NCBI RefSeq assembly: GCF_000003605.2
Contig: NW_003156733.1
Span: 346,796 to 370,023 of the forward strand
Length of the DNA stretch: 23,228 nt
Direction of reading: 5' to 3'
From: Saccoglossus kowalevskii
Taxonomy: Eukaryota > Hemichordata > Enteropneusta > Harrimaniidae
Both the position numbers and the translations under genes were made by a program. Of the stretch, positions 1-10,680 are shown piece by piece. The notes under the pieces were generated by a model. The model had not been told where the DNA came from. It saw only the letters and a list, made by a program, of their open reading frames with translations, and did not search any database. How positions within the stretch are numbered: position 1 is the first letter of the stretch; every line of letters starts with the position of its first letter.

Positions 1-74
<74 letters not shown>
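1..74. repeat. (TTA)n microsatellite, cut by window edge
   Basis: An uninterrupted run of TTA units, about 24.7 copies, reaches the first base of the window, so its true length is unknown. The lack of any interruption suggests a young, probably length-variable tract. A much shorter tract of the same unit and strand lies at 19733-19749. Confidence 0.97.
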
Positions 75-75
<1 letters not shown>

Positions 76-960
76 TAAATTGAATTATATTTAGCGTTGA
101 AAAGAATATGGCTGTAGAGGGGATTCTGGCCAATGTCCTGAATCTAACATACATTATCAATAGCAATGTGAAACTACTTTCTATCGCCACCTTCACGTGC
201 ATTTTTATGCAGCAAGTGAAATCGAATGAGATATCAAATAGTCATGATGAGTTTATATATATATGTATTATATATTACTTACTCTAGACAGGAAGCCGCG
301 GATTGAGTCGACGCCAGTCTAGATGAACGACCTGAAATGTTTATAAACGACTCGAATTTAAGTCGGCATTACACAATCGTAATGTTTGACGCTAAATTAC
401 ATAAATTGCATCGTTTAAAACCAAAGCAAAGTTATTTTAATGTCGTCGTATACGTTGATTTATTCACTTCAATTATCAAATGGATTTGCCTATTTTGTCC
501 TGTTAATCAGGCACTACTTAGGGAGCTTTACATTGCCGACATGTTATCACGAAGCACGGCTGTAACGGAAATTTGCCTTCTTAAAAGCAGGGGAAACATT
601 AAAATTGGGCAAATTTCATCTTCCGCGCTTCAATACTAAAAGAAAAGAACTTTATACTTTTGTATAGATTGCCAGTAGTATTAGTTCTTTAAATATATTA
701 TTACATATACAAATTATTTATGCAATGTAATTTATGTTAGGTACTGTGTTTGGGTAGATAATTTGTGTAAGCAATACGTATGTCACATATCAAGGCAGTT
801 CCGTGTCGCCAAGCTGCATATAATAATTTGCAATATCTGTATAGTAACAATAATTTGATTGGCCAATGTAAGCGGATCGAGTTTGTTTTTGACATTGTGG
901 CTGGCATTCTAAAAACAACTCATCATCTCAATAGTTTTTACGCTATATCTCTCGTAAGAT
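75..960. other. Unique AT-rich DNA, no gene seen
   Basis: No coding region is recognised. The longest open frame (337-639, plus) gives 100 residues with no domain, signal peptide or family resemblance and is within chance length. A CACGTG E-box is at 194-199, next to an isolated AGGTGGCG core on the minus strand (186-193), which matches CTCF too poorly to call. A six-base inverted repeat (CTAAAT/ATTTAG) directly follows the microsatellite. Confidence 0.6.
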
Positions 961-979
961 TGTGTGTGTGTGTGTGTGT
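961..979. repeat. (TG)9.5 microsatellite
   Basis: A perfect alternating TG tract of 19 bases. Such purine-pyrimidine tracts are usually length-polymorphic and can adopt Z-form DNA, but at this length no role is implied. Confidence 0.95.
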
Positions 980-1613
980 ATTCAATTGAAGCCGCACGCA
1001 CGCTAGTTACTATTTCACATTCTCTCAATTCCAATGACTTTTGCGGTAATTTGTATTTGTTTTTTGCTTATACACTGTTTACTCATTGACGCTGCAAAAT
1101 ACTATTGATGTGAGTAATGTTTATTTACTGGCAGAATTATACTTTTATTTCCCACACAACTATCGTATCTTGTAAATGTCCGTAAGTGCAACAACAAATA
1201 ACATTAACGTTTTATCTAATTGTGTTCTAAGTACAATTCTAAATGTGGTTTTCTTTTTTCAAATGCTTTAATTCAAAGTGAAATGACTAAAATAGTGTCA
1301 AGAGTTGGAGATTAGTTCGCCGGACAGTTTACCCACTCTCACATAGTAACTCACAAAAAGAAAACATCACCTACAATAAATGGTCCATGATTCAATTATA
1401 ATTTATTAAATAGTATTGATGTACACTAATGTATACGGCTAGTCTAATATCAAATACACTTGTGTCGGTAACCGACGGCAGTGTCCATCTGTTGTTATAA
1501 CATATTTTTAGTCACATCCAAACTCTACAAAGTGAAATGTATAGAGTAAACACACATCAAAGAGGCCCGACATGTAACAACGAATCATAACATGGAATCT
1601 TCCGATAATTTCT
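980..1613. other. Unique AT-rich DNA, no gene seen
   Basis: No open frame of interest and no RNA gene. The only notable item is the GC-rich palindrome at 1464-1476. Confidence 0.6.
1464..1476. repeat. 13-bp palindrome GTCGGTAACCGAC
   Basis: GTCGGT and ACCGAC are exact inverted copies around a central A. It is GC-rich for this window, so less likely to be a chance AT palindrome. It could be a dimeric protein site. No known factor is assigned. Confidence 0.55.
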
Positions 1614-1670
1614 TGGTTGTAACATAGACCCTCTAACATAGACGCTCTGTTAGAGGGTCTATGGTTGTAA
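1614..1670. repeat. Nested fold-back repeat with 9-bp flanking duplication
   Basis: TGGTTGTAA occurs at 1614-1622 and again at 1662-1670. Between them lie two tandem 14-base units differing at one base (1621-1634 and 1635-1648), then an inverted copy. The result is a perfect 16-bp stem (1623-1638 against 1648-1663) with a 9-base loop. The direct flanks plus inverted ends resemble a target-site duplication around a very short foldback insertion. At about 39 bases it is far smaller than usual miniature transposons. Local template switching during replication would give the same picture, and I consider that at least as likely. The flank CTTGGTTGTAAC recurs alone at 2262-2273. Confidence 0.85.
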
Positions 1671-1996
1671 TTAAACCTTAACATGATATAATTAACTAAA
1701 AGGATATTCAAATTTGAATTGTACAGTGATACGATACGCCTTAGATGATTCGGTGCGATTAAGTGGGAGAAATTTCAGATGGACAAATGTAGTGTATTTC
1801 ATATCATTTACATTTATCGTAGAATGTTTTGATTATTAAATCAGTTAAACAAATGTACCCTTATATTGCACGTGAAATTGATATCCTATATTTTATTCAT
1901 TTAATGTTCGATTTAATTCTCGCTAGTATGCTTAGTTTCACGAACCCGACTCTCTAATCGACATATTCACTTAAAGCAATCATGCGTAATTATTCC

Positions 1997-2019
1997 CGAC
2001 GTATGTCTTATGTACGTCG
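1997..2019. repeat. Stem-loop, 7-bp CGACGTA/TACGTCG stem
   Basis: CGACGTA (1997-2003) and TACGTCG (2013-2019) are exact inverted copies around a 9-base loop. Each arm contains ACGT, so the pair could also be two inverted protein sites rather than an RNA structure. Confidence 0.5.
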
Positions 2020-2100
2020 AACGTATTGGCTAATATGTCTGTTCAAGTAGAAATAGAGTTGCCTAATATTTGCCATAGAACATGACACGACTCAATAAAA

Positions 2101-2220
2101 CACCATACTTGGCTTGAGAGCTTCACTGTCACAGCGCACTGTATCAATCGCTTGGGACCCGTACCAACACCGACCCGTCGCAATGACTGTAGCGCTTTAA
2201 ACAGTCTGTAACACACGGTG
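2101..2220. other. GC-richer patch (about 52%)
   Basis: 63 of 120 bases are G or C against roughly 35% around it. A minus-strand open frame (2043-2234, 63 residues) covers it but resembles no family, and no convincing splice-bounded exon was found in any frame. It could be a conserved regulatory element or a short unrecognised exon; the sequence alone does not decide. Confidence 0.4.
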
Positions 2221-2281
2221 ACAGCGGGATACATAAACTTATTATTATGTGCTATGGAGTACTTGGTTGTAACTTATTAAT

Positions 2282-2289
2282 ATGCAAAT
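2282..2289 (+). promoter_or_regulatory. POU octamer ATGCAAAT
   Basis: An exact match to the octamer bound by POU-family factors. A second exact copy is at 9368-9375. Two in 23 kb is only mildly more than chance in AT-rich DNA, so function is uncertain. Confidence 0.3.
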
Positions 2290-2762
2290 GATGTTGTGTT
2301 TGTTGAATTTCATTTTTGAATGTTGTGATTGCGTGCATGTGATAATAAAAACTGTATAGTCTTGTACATCATAAGCCACGCAATGAATATGCAATTTTGT
2401 CACGTGTCCAAGTACTATTTGTCGGTATTTTCAGAGCACGTTATGGAAAAATCCGCATTCGAAGTCTAGGGCTTTTTAGATCTCTTGTTGAATGTGTTAT
2501 GTATTCTATTTTGTTGTTGATTAACATCGAATATACCTTCGTGTTGTTTTTAATTTGAAAAGTCTTCAATTTTCTCGTCCTTCCCTTGGCTTTCCATCGC
2601 AAACGACATGGTAAATTCCATGGCCAAGCACGCGTTCACATAATTATAAAAACAGACGAACTCCGTCTTTACCATTCATTGTACATAATTTAATTGCGCG
2701 CACTCGTACGCAATCGACGCAGAATCTTTTGACCTCGGCCTGAAGATTGTGTGTTGGGAAAT

Positions 2763-2786
2763 TTCCACTCGTTAATTCCACTCGTT
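2763..2786. repeat. 13-bp tandem duplication
   Basis: TTCCACTCGTT is repeated exactly with a 13-base period (2763-2773, 2776-2786). It is a short slippage-type duplication. Confidence 0.75.
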
Positions 2787-2852
2787 TTACCGTACTGCAT
2801 TTTCACCCCTAAATACGCAACATTAGTCGTAGGAATAAGTTCCGTAAACATT

Positions 2853-2860
2853 TGACGTCA
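2853..2860. promoter_or_regulatory. CRE palindrome TGACGTCA
   Basis: A full consensus cAMP-response element, the site bound by CREB/ATF-type bZIP dimers in animals. It is the first of five perfect copies, all in the left 8.5 kb. Occupancy cannot be read from sequence. Confidence 0.45.
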
Positions 2861-3242
2861 GATCATTAAATGTCGTATATGCATCCGACAATTTATTATT
2901 CCCTGTGTACTTGTTTTACTCCGTCCATGTGTAGATCTAATGTGATATTACTATGTGATTAGCCAGCGACCCATGCATGGTCTAATTTATTCAAATGCAT
3001 GCCAAACGATGCAGAGGGTGCGTGTAGCAGGGCAGTAGTTTACACGTGCATTGCAATTATATCGTACTTGCAGGGCATTTTGAAACATACACTATTTTGG
3101 AACGTCATGGCGTGGCAATCCTGCTGTCAATTAGGCCAAGTCAAATACAAATACTCGCGGAACTAATGTTCCCCAAAGTCGTGGCAATACGAGAATGTAT
3201 GCCTCCCAGAGCCCCCTTTGATTTTGTTGCACATTATAGTCG

Positions 3243-3258
3243 GTAGCAGAATTGCTAC
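3243..3258. repeat. Short hairpin GTAGCA/TGCTAC
   Basis: A perfect 6-bp stem with a GAAT loop. It is not followed by a T run, and this is animal-type DNA, so it is not called a terminator. Confidence 0.45.
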
Positions 3259-3678
3259 AGGTGATCGGGGAAAGCAATTATATATAACAATATGTGGTTA
3301 CAAACTATTCGACATGCTTGTATTATAGTTCAATCGAGAAAACTCAATAATTGGAGCCGCAGAGTACGAATCTCGAATCATCGGGGAAGAGTTTTACGCA
3401 GATATACCGATATATAGACATATAATACCCATTCATTATACAGACACTTATTGGCACCCTTCCCCATCAATGACCAACAGTTGCCGTAACTGCAAGATAA
3501 TTTCTTAGCTTTTCAGTTAGCTTGGGCCATCAGTGAAAAGGGCGATGTACTGTGGATTGGTTGTCTGAAATCACCATACGTGACGGCCTTGTGTTCTATT
3601 TCATGAAAACACTATGTTCCATGAATAGTTGAAACGTATTGCTCACCTGTACGATTATATACACTGCAAATGTTAAGC

Positions 3679-3762
3679 TTACGTCAGTCACTAAGTATGT
3701 TGATAGTGTAATACGCAGTTCTATACTCTCTTCACTTGTGAAAAAAATGACCAATGACGTCA
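3679..3762. promoter_or_regulatory. CRE variant (3679) and perfect CRE (3755)
   Basis: TTACGTCA at 3679-3686 is a one-base CRE variant. 3755-3762 is the perfect TGACGTCA. The second sits in CAATGACGTCAACC, a 14-base context shared exactly with the downstream half of the doublet at 8455-8462. That suggests either a preferred extended site or old relatedness between the two loci. Confidence 0.45.
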
Positions 3763-3948
3763 ACCTTATTACATGGTAATAGAACGCATGGGTGGTGATA
3801 AATGACCTGCACATTAGTGCGAATCTCTATGGTTTTACCATATTGACGCTATTCACTGTACTTAAATCATTCGATAGTATCATGACCACGTGCACTTTTT
3901 TATTGAGCGATTGGTCAATCACTCATGGTTAGTGTGTGACATAGAGAT

Positions 3949-3968
3949 ACGTCTGACATCACAGACGT
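3949..3968. repeat. Stem-loop ACGTCTG/CAGACGT
   Basis: An exact 7-bp stem with a 6-base loop. A second small palindrome, GATTGGTCAATC, lies 29 bases upstream at 3909-3920. Confidence 0.5.
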
Positions 3969-4782
3969 TCCATCATGATGCCAAACTCAGATACGGATCA
4001 TACTTATAAACAAAAACGCGCTAATATACACAGAACGCACCCACCACAAACATATATACTTCAGTGTTTCAAACGTTTGACATGTATTCGTTGGTTAACG
4101 TGATGATTAGAGCTTTCCAAGCTGTAATTGTGACTATACAGTCGCATCGTTGTACACCGGCATTACGAGCTCTACTCTTGCACTTATCCAGGCGAACATA
4201 CATCATGTATCCTCGATAATAAGCGACTCAAGTATCATTCATATGAGTATCGCCCACGATAACAAATTAGATTTAAATAACTATTATGCCGCCAACCATC
4301 GACCAGTATATATATATATGTCCCCTGGGAAAATAACAATTAACTACATGCCTGACGAGGCAATCCAGTGTTTTTAAAAGGGCAAGATTTTGGTGATTGA
4401 TTTTCTAGTCTAATGTTATTTTTTGTTTTTTTGTTTTTCTATTATTTGTCCTAAAACATTATTATAGTATTTCAACATTTGTTTTCTTTGCATTATAATG
4501 TTTGTGTTAAACTTCCCCATTGATTGAATTACAGGGCCATCTCCTTGCATAACAAATGTACACATTTTTCTTCTGGATGGGTCTTTATGGTCAGAGATGC
4601 AGAGAAAAAAACATTTTGGCTGTCATCCAGCATGTTTAAAGTATAGCTAGTCAGCTGCTGTAGGTTGCGACTTGACCCAACTAACTGAACCTAATTGAAC
4701 CTTTCTGAGACAATTTTATTTCCAACTATCGGAACTATGAGTGTGACTTGATTTAGTTTGAATAGTTTTGTCGAATGTCGTG

Positions 4783-4801
4783 ATTGATAAGTTTTATCAA
4801 T
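4783..4801. repeat. Stem-loop ATTGATAA/TTATCAAT
   Basis: An exact 8-bp stem with a 3-base loop (GTT). It is AT-rich, so chance is plausible. Confidence 0.45.
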
Positions 4802-4948
4802 TTATTAGATACTACATCAGCTGTCGGAATATATCGACTATACGTCGCATTTTAATGGGTTCATTAAATCGTTTTGTGGCAATTGTGACTATCTTCGATC
4901 GTGAAAAATGAATAGTTCGCAGATACCAGCAACAAATCATCATCGATA

Positions 4949-4956
4949 TGACGTCA
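4949..4956. promoter_or_regulatory. CRE palindrome TGACGTCA
   Basis: A perfect bZIP-type CRE. It directly follows ATCGAT, giving a run of two short palindromic sites. No transcription unit is visible nearby. Confidence 0.45.
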
Positions 4957-5719
4957 CTTGCAACCTCACTGAGCCCTTCCAAGTTTTATGTATCGATGAT
5001 TGAAGTATTAAGTGCATCAATTTTGTTACCCGCTTGAATGTATACATTCCAGTGACAATGAAATATATTATTAAATGAAAGTTTAACACACACTCTTAGG
5101 GTGGTATACTGCCATGAATACGGGCTCTGTTTCGGTCATATCTACCAGATTAATGGGTAACGATAACACAACACGTAATCGCTTGACATTAAACAGTTTT
5201 GTACTATATCCCTCGCAAGCAAACTGTGTTACTTGGGAGATAATGTAATCGAAATATCGACATGCGACAATGTATCGCGCATGCGTTGAAGACACAGTTC
5301 CATAATGACGACTGTCTATTGTCGAACAGGCGTATAGTTTCCACGATTTGCACTTTTCTCGAAATTTCTGCTGGGCTTTACGACAAACCAATATACATCT
5401 GTGTTCTATGAAGTCATCTATAACCGTACGAGTTTTTTTCTAAATGTACACGAATATCAATTCTGTCCATGTTGAAAAAGTGTGTTGCTGTGTGTGTTGA
5501 GCTTGGAATTAAATGCATAATTTAGATTTCCCAACGATACATGCGCACTTAAAATGTAGAATTAAAATGTTGTGTGCTATAGAAAACGTAATAACTGAGA
5601 TAGCATATGTATATTTCCCCCCTCATTATTTTTCATCACACGAAAAGCACCGACATCATTCTTCCCGAACTGACAGCCTCCAGAAATATATATCGTTTTG
5701 GTCGACTGATCAAATCCCT

Positions 5720-5729
5720 GGGGGGGGGG
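5720..5729. repeat. Run of ten G
   Basis: The longest G homopolymer in the window, immediately after CCCT. It is isolated, so it does not meet a four-run G-quadruplex pattern by itself. Length may also be error-prone in sequencing. Confidence 0.9.
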
Positions 5730-5932
5730 TGAACATAATGTTATCGTCCTCGTGACCTTTCATTATGTCGTCAACGTTAAACAGCGTGTTAATGATCTTT
5801 GAAGATTATGTTTTGTGCCGCGGGGATACATTAAATTCCAAAGTCGGCATTACACTTGGTAATAGTATTCCCATTAATAGTCTCCACGGTTGTGCAATAT
5901 CGACAAAATCAATACACTACTTATACGTTCGT

Positions 5933-5947
5933 ATACGTACTACGTAT
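5933..5947. repeat. 15-bp palindrome ATACGTACTACGTAT
   Basis: Two 7-base arms, each with TACGTA, mirror around a central C. It is embedded in a wider run rich in GTAC/ACGT steps (5926-5953). Confidence 0.55.
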
Positions 5948-7365
5948 GTGTACTCCTCTTCGTGGTAAACACAAGTTTGTTTTTGAATCCCTGATATCGA
6001 TAAGTATCCCAGTTAAACATTTATCGTAAGATACATTTTTTGAACGGCTGAATCTATAATACATCGCCAACGGCTGTTTTCTTATGTCTAGAATGAGCCA
6101 TTGATTGAAAATAGGAGACGGCTATTTGCTTTTCAATTTCCAATTAGAAATCATCATAAAAGCATTTGCAAAGTTTGGAACTCATATAATGGGAAGTATT
6201 TGACAGCTTTGAATTTGTGCAAATTAATGGAAATATGTACTAAACACTGAAATCGCAACAAGCCAGAATTACTGCAATCGTTTTGGCTTTTCATCCGATA
6301 CATTGTTTGTTCATATTTCACATTTTTAGTATTTTGAATTGTACCGTGAAGCGTATGAACTCACACACATTCGTTTCTACTTCGAAGTATCGCGACTCGC
6401 AGTAATTCATAATAAAAAAAATGCAATCGGATTGATCTCGGATGTAATGCAATCAAGACAGGCAATGTGTGATTTTTAAGAGACTTGTACATTATTTCAA
6501 CTCGTGAACAAGAACTATGTTAGCAACACATATATTGTATAACAGCTGTCAATATGAAGGGTTATTCGAGTTTGACAAAATATTTTAAAACCAGAGTCGT
6601 AATAATACAATCAAGATTGTTTATCTCTTTAAGTATTGCATCGTAAATATCTAGTTATAAATAACTTGCGATATAAATTTTTTGATGGCGATGTTTGAAA
6701 TGAGGGTTGACATTAAAAAAGAGTACGCGGGTATGGATAATTAATAACCGTTCGAGCAAAATTCAACATTTAACATTGGTCGTGCTAGGGCAAACATAAT
6801 CTGCCTCAAGACGGTCTAACAGAGCTCACGTTTCATGTTGTGCTCCGCTTGTGTGTTATTGAATACTTACATGGAATTAGGGTAAAACAAAATATATGAA
6901 ACAGATATCAAATATCAAACGTTAGAAAACTACGTATTAAACGTGAGCGATCTTGAAACATGCTGGCAATTACATAAACTCCGTAATTAATAGATCAAAG
7001 TGTTACTTAAGGTGATTTATCCGGTAAGTCCTCCACATTTAATTCTATCACCCTTAATCAGATGAAAACTGCAAAAAATATTCGCTACTACTAACTCAAC
7101 GTGAGACAAAGAAAATGTATGAGTTATTGAGCCCACCGTAAAATGTTTCAACAATCCGTCTGTATAATGATGATATATTGAAGATAATATTAGGTAATCA
7201 TAGTCCTAAATAACTATTAAAAATAGCTAGACGTTTCGAGCAATGGCTCTTTATCGATAGCATAGAAGCAAGAGATGAGCCAACATAACATCGCAGTTAA
7301 TGAACTGGAGTTTCTCTCAAATCATACGTTCACATGCGGATGTGTGTGTTTTATCGTAAAATAAT

Positions 7366-7388
7366 AAAAAAAAAACGAAAAAAAAAAA
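7366..7388. repeat. Double A-tract (A10-CG-A11)
   Basis: Ten and eleven adenines separated by CG, preceded by a short TG run at 7341-7350. It could be a retroposed poly-A relic, but no element body or target duplication was found. A simple A-rich tract is the safer call. Confidence 0.85.
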
Positions 7389-7889
7389 CACGTAAGAAAT
7401 AAATGCTCACCTCGTTATGCCGCGGCAATTCTGGCACTAAACACGTGTAGCCTTGCTCAGTGTTAGGCAACCGAAAACTAAACGTTTTTGGAGAGAGATA
7501 GTATATACAAGTGCGTTGGGAATGCGCATGTGCAGATCTAAAAGAAATCGATACCTCATATACGTGATCAGATAGGCAGGTAAACAATAGCATACTTTCT
7601 ATTCGTGTAGTACATAGGATGCTGCAAAGTTATGAGTTTGACCCGGAAAAAGTAACCGATAAAATTCACTGATTTCTAACGCTTTTCGTGATATATCCTG
7701 TTTCAAAAATAGTACTATATCATCTATATATATATTATAACAAACAAAATGATATCACTGCATCCCGAGTTAAAATGGAACTTTTTTGTTTTTTTCGTGA
7801 TACAAGTTGCGTCTTCCATGAATACTTTCTATATATTCAGGGTTAGCATTAAAATGTATTTTTTCTTTACCAGTTCTACTCATAATTTA

Positions 7890-7897
7890 GTCTAGAC
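7890..7897. promoter_or_regulatory. Palindromic SMAD-type site GTCTAGAC
   Basis: An exact GTCTAGAC palindrome, the classic SMAD-binding element. It is a single copy of 8 bases, so weak evidence alone. Confidence 0.3.
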
Positions 7898-8445
7898 TTG
7901 TACAACAACAGTAGTACACATACATTTATTATACTACTTGAATATGTTTTATACATGTTATGTAATGTGACTATTCACTTTTAGACAAAATCACACATCA
8001 CAGTTCCTAGTAAGTGTTCTCTTGTGTGTGGAAGAAGATGTCTCTAATAGTGAGCACCGTTACTGGATCATAGACAATGTAAACGCGTCATGCACCATTC
8101 TTAAATCATGTGCTTACTTAATCAATGATCCACTTTTATTGACGATTGTACACAGATATTAGTTATGACATAGACACATAAATCATAAATATACAACTAT
8201 ATTAGGCAACCCCGAGACATTTGTCATAGGTTATTAATAATTAATCAACAAACCGCCAGCGAATGTATACGTTATTATTTATTCATAGACTTTTATTGAG
8301 GTACTCAATATTGCAATCGTTGAACCGATTAACCAGCGGTAACTAGTTGTATAGTGAATAGTACATTATAATTTCGAAAGGTAATTACTTTTGTACACCG
8401 ACTCAATGACTGGAACATTATGTACTTTTAAGTAAGAATCAAAAA

Positions 8446-8462
8446 TGACGTCAATGACGTCA
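8446..8462. promoter_or_regulatory. CRE doublet, TGACGTCA x2 at 9-bp period
   Basis: Two perfect CRE palindromes at 8446-8453 and 8455-8462 are separated by one A, putting their centres 9 bases apart, close to one helical turn. It could be a paired bZIP site or a 9-base tandem duplication. It is the strongest local CRE signal in the window. Confidence 0.55.
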
Positions 8463-8691
8463 ACCAAATCCCCAACTGCATTACATGCATGCCAGATACA
8501 AACAACTTTGCAAACTAATTGACATTTTATTATTCTCAACCTATCCCTTCAACATGATGTGACACAGATTCGGGTAATTTCTGAAAAAAAAAGGAATCCA
8601 CTCGAGTAAATCTTAAGGATGTATTTAATAAATAACACGCGTTTCACAGAAAGGCATTTTGGCGACACATCGAGACTTTTTGACTAATTAC

Positions 8692-8708
8692 ATATTGATA
8701 ATCAATAT
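8692..8708. repeat. 17-bp palindrome, ATATTGAT/ATCAATAT
   Basis: Two exact 8-base inverted arms around a central A. It contains overlapping TGATAATCA-type homeodomain-like cores. It is AT-rich, so chance is possible. Confidence 0.5.
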
Positions 8709-9492
8709 ATTGTAATTAAATAATACATGGACTATTTAAAACAAGCATAAATAAGGTAAGATGTTCATAATATATATATGAGACATATATATTCAGCATG
8801 GTAAGCGCTAAAGCATGACATAGTCGTGAAAAGGATAACCTTATTGTGATATTAGATATTAGATAGTCGTCACGCAGCGCGTGTTCGAATTTCATGTAAA
8901 TAAACAATGTATCTTACACGCGTTGTATGCGTCGCTATGAGTCCCACATCGAACAGAACGCGGCACGACGACTGTCGCCCTTTAAAGCAATTTCGCATGT
9001 CGACATATTATACGAGAATTGTAGATTGTTTAATACATGTTTTTTTCTTCTTCTTCAAAAATCAACGTCTCTCTTTAAACATACCTATGTAATAACATAT
9101 TAGATACAGGTAAAAGACGGATCATAAATTGTTCAATAGCGCAATGTATAATAAAACAGCGGGTAAGTCGGAGAACTCGAATTCATTTATTGATAGATTA
9201 GACTAGAACAATCAATCATTCTGACTGAACCACACTCTGTGATAGATATGCTGAGTTTTTCGTGATTTTAAGCTCATGGTTGTTTAATGACGAAATGTTC
9301 TATATCTATTAAAGTTCAACATTTTATTGGAATGATAACAAACATAATTCTTGTATTTTTATGAGACATGCAAATGTATATATATATGTAAATAGTTTAT
9401 TGTAAGCTGGTAATGCTTAGGAGTGTACTATATTTCATCTTAGAATAACTACGTTGAGTTTGTATGCTATTTCCTGCACGGCATTGTTTCAC

Positions 9493-9548
9493 ATGACATT
9501 GTCATCTATTTCAAATCTACTTCAATTTAATATAGCCATTTGAAATAG
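9493..9548. repeat. Palindrome abutting an 11-bp stem-loop
   Basis: ATGACATTGTCAT (9493-9505, exact arms around T) is directly followed by an exact 11-bp inverted repeat, CTATTTCAAAT (9506-9516) against ATTTGAAATAG (9538-9548), with a 21-base loop. There is no gap between the two structures. The stem is too short for a microRNA precursor. The arrangement suits a cruciform-prone site or paired protein sites. Confidence 0.65.
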
Positions 9549-10652
9549 CTTTGCATCGTCGAGATATATACAGCAATTTAGGAGTATTTTATCGATAGCC
9601 TTTGCACTTTCACTATTTTACTCTATGAACATATGAACTACGACAGGGCAGTCATCACCGTGTGAGTGTTGCATTGTTGGTGGCTGAGGTTGAAATTACT
9701 AGTATTAACTATACCCCTGATAGTCAGACATGATGTTATAACTCAACACATGGCCATTTCTCATCTTAGAACCCAGTGACTTACGCCTCAAATTCTGGAT
9801 TGGGATAACTATGGTGATAGATTGCGCTTATTTAACTTAGTATGAACACACAGAAAGTGGAAAAAAAACTTTTTAGTTTTCAATTTAAACACTGTGTTTG
9901 AAATCCGCCGTGGAACGAAACTGACACGATGAGTGTGGGCATTCGTATATTTGTTACGAGACTCTATATGATTCTGCAAAGCTATATGCGTGAGGCTGTA
10001 CAATACATGTGAATGAATGAACGAAACGCTTACGCTTGGGAGCTTCTGTGATAACGATCTCAACTAACACATCGTCAACTCAAGTGGGTAGACTGTTATA
10101 TCAATCCAACGACGCCTACCATCGATTTAAAATACATTGGAAAGAATATGGATTCTCACAAATCTATATATGCTACCATATGTCCAGGTGACTTATATTA
10201 AGCAAAATGAAAATTCTGCTTACGTGCACAATCAACTTATGGGGTTACTCGAACAACGTAATCATTACAGATTTATCCCCCCAGAAGACGATCAATCACT
10301 CTGATTAAACAACCTATTAGTAGGTATCGACAAACTGTCGTTATCATCGATTTGATGCAACATGCGTGACTGTTTAGACAATGGTAATCAATGTAAACTC
10401 CTGTATTTAGAAATAAATATGTATAATTATTGTTTTATATATTCCCCTACTTCAATTCCTATTCTAACATGAATATCATGTGTAATACTAAGTCACTTGT
10501 GTATACACTAATACATACAGTATTAATGTTAATGCCATGGTTCAGATAAAAAAAACAGTTAGATGAGTTGAATAGCCACTGATTATTTTGTGCCAACTCC
10601 CTGTGCGCAGTTTTATACGGTTGTATAGATACCCTTCTATCATGTTAAGCAT

Positions 10653-10680
10653 ATAACATTCTGTAGAGAGTAGATGTTAT
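10653..10680. repeat. 7-bp inverted repeat ATAACAT/ATGTTAT
   Basis: Exact arms around a 14-base loop. Not distinguished from chance. Confidence 0.35.

Larger units (their letters stand above)
1671..2852. other. Unique AT-rich DNA, no gene seen
   Basis: No coding region recognised. CACGTG E-boxes lie at 1869-1874 and 2401-2406. The GC-richer patch at 2101-2220, the stem-loop at 1997-2019, the octamer at 2282 and the 13-bp tandem at 2763 are listed separately. Confidence 0.6.
2861..4948. other. Unique DNA, no gene seen
   Basis: The stretch 3001-3240 is about 45% GC and holds a 66-codon plus-strand frame (3046-3246) with no recognisable domain. CGTGGCAAT appears twice inside it (about 70 bases apart). 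CACGTG E-boxes are at 3043-3048 and 3887-3892. T-rich sequence fills 4412-4440. No RNA gene was found. Confidence 0.55.
4957..8445. other. Unique AT-rich DNA, no gene seen
   Basis: The longest open frame (5083-5391, minus, 102 residues) shows no family resemblance. Others are shorter and overlap on both strands as chance frames do. A CACGTG E-box is at 7442-7447. 7681-7740 is only about 23% GC. No transposon ends, tRNA or microRNA-like long hairpin was seen. Confidence 0.6.

Noticed and set aside
3045-3061. GTGCATTG, identical to the start of the miR-33 family
   Set aside because: Only the first eight bases fit, the rest diverges, and the flanks do not fold into a precursor hairpin.
3167-3230. 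CTCF-like GCCCCC within 3181-3230
   Set aside because: Only the AGGGGGC centre fits; the three bases before it and the one after disagree with the motif.
3046-3246. 66-codon plus-strand frame in a 45% GC stretch
   Set aside because: Slightly higher GC alone is not coding evidence; the translation resembles nothing and has no clear splice boundaries.
5720-5729. G10 run as a G-quadruplex
   Set aside because: A single run without further G-tracts nearby does not make the usual four-run pattern.
7366-7388. A-tract as the tail of a retroposed element
   Set aside because: No element body, no target-site duplication, and a CG interruption; a simple A-rich tract explains it.
8881-8895. TTCGAA-type words as possible tRNA B boxes
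   Set aside because: No GGTTCGANNCC context with matching A box or acceptor stem was found at any TTCGA occurrence.
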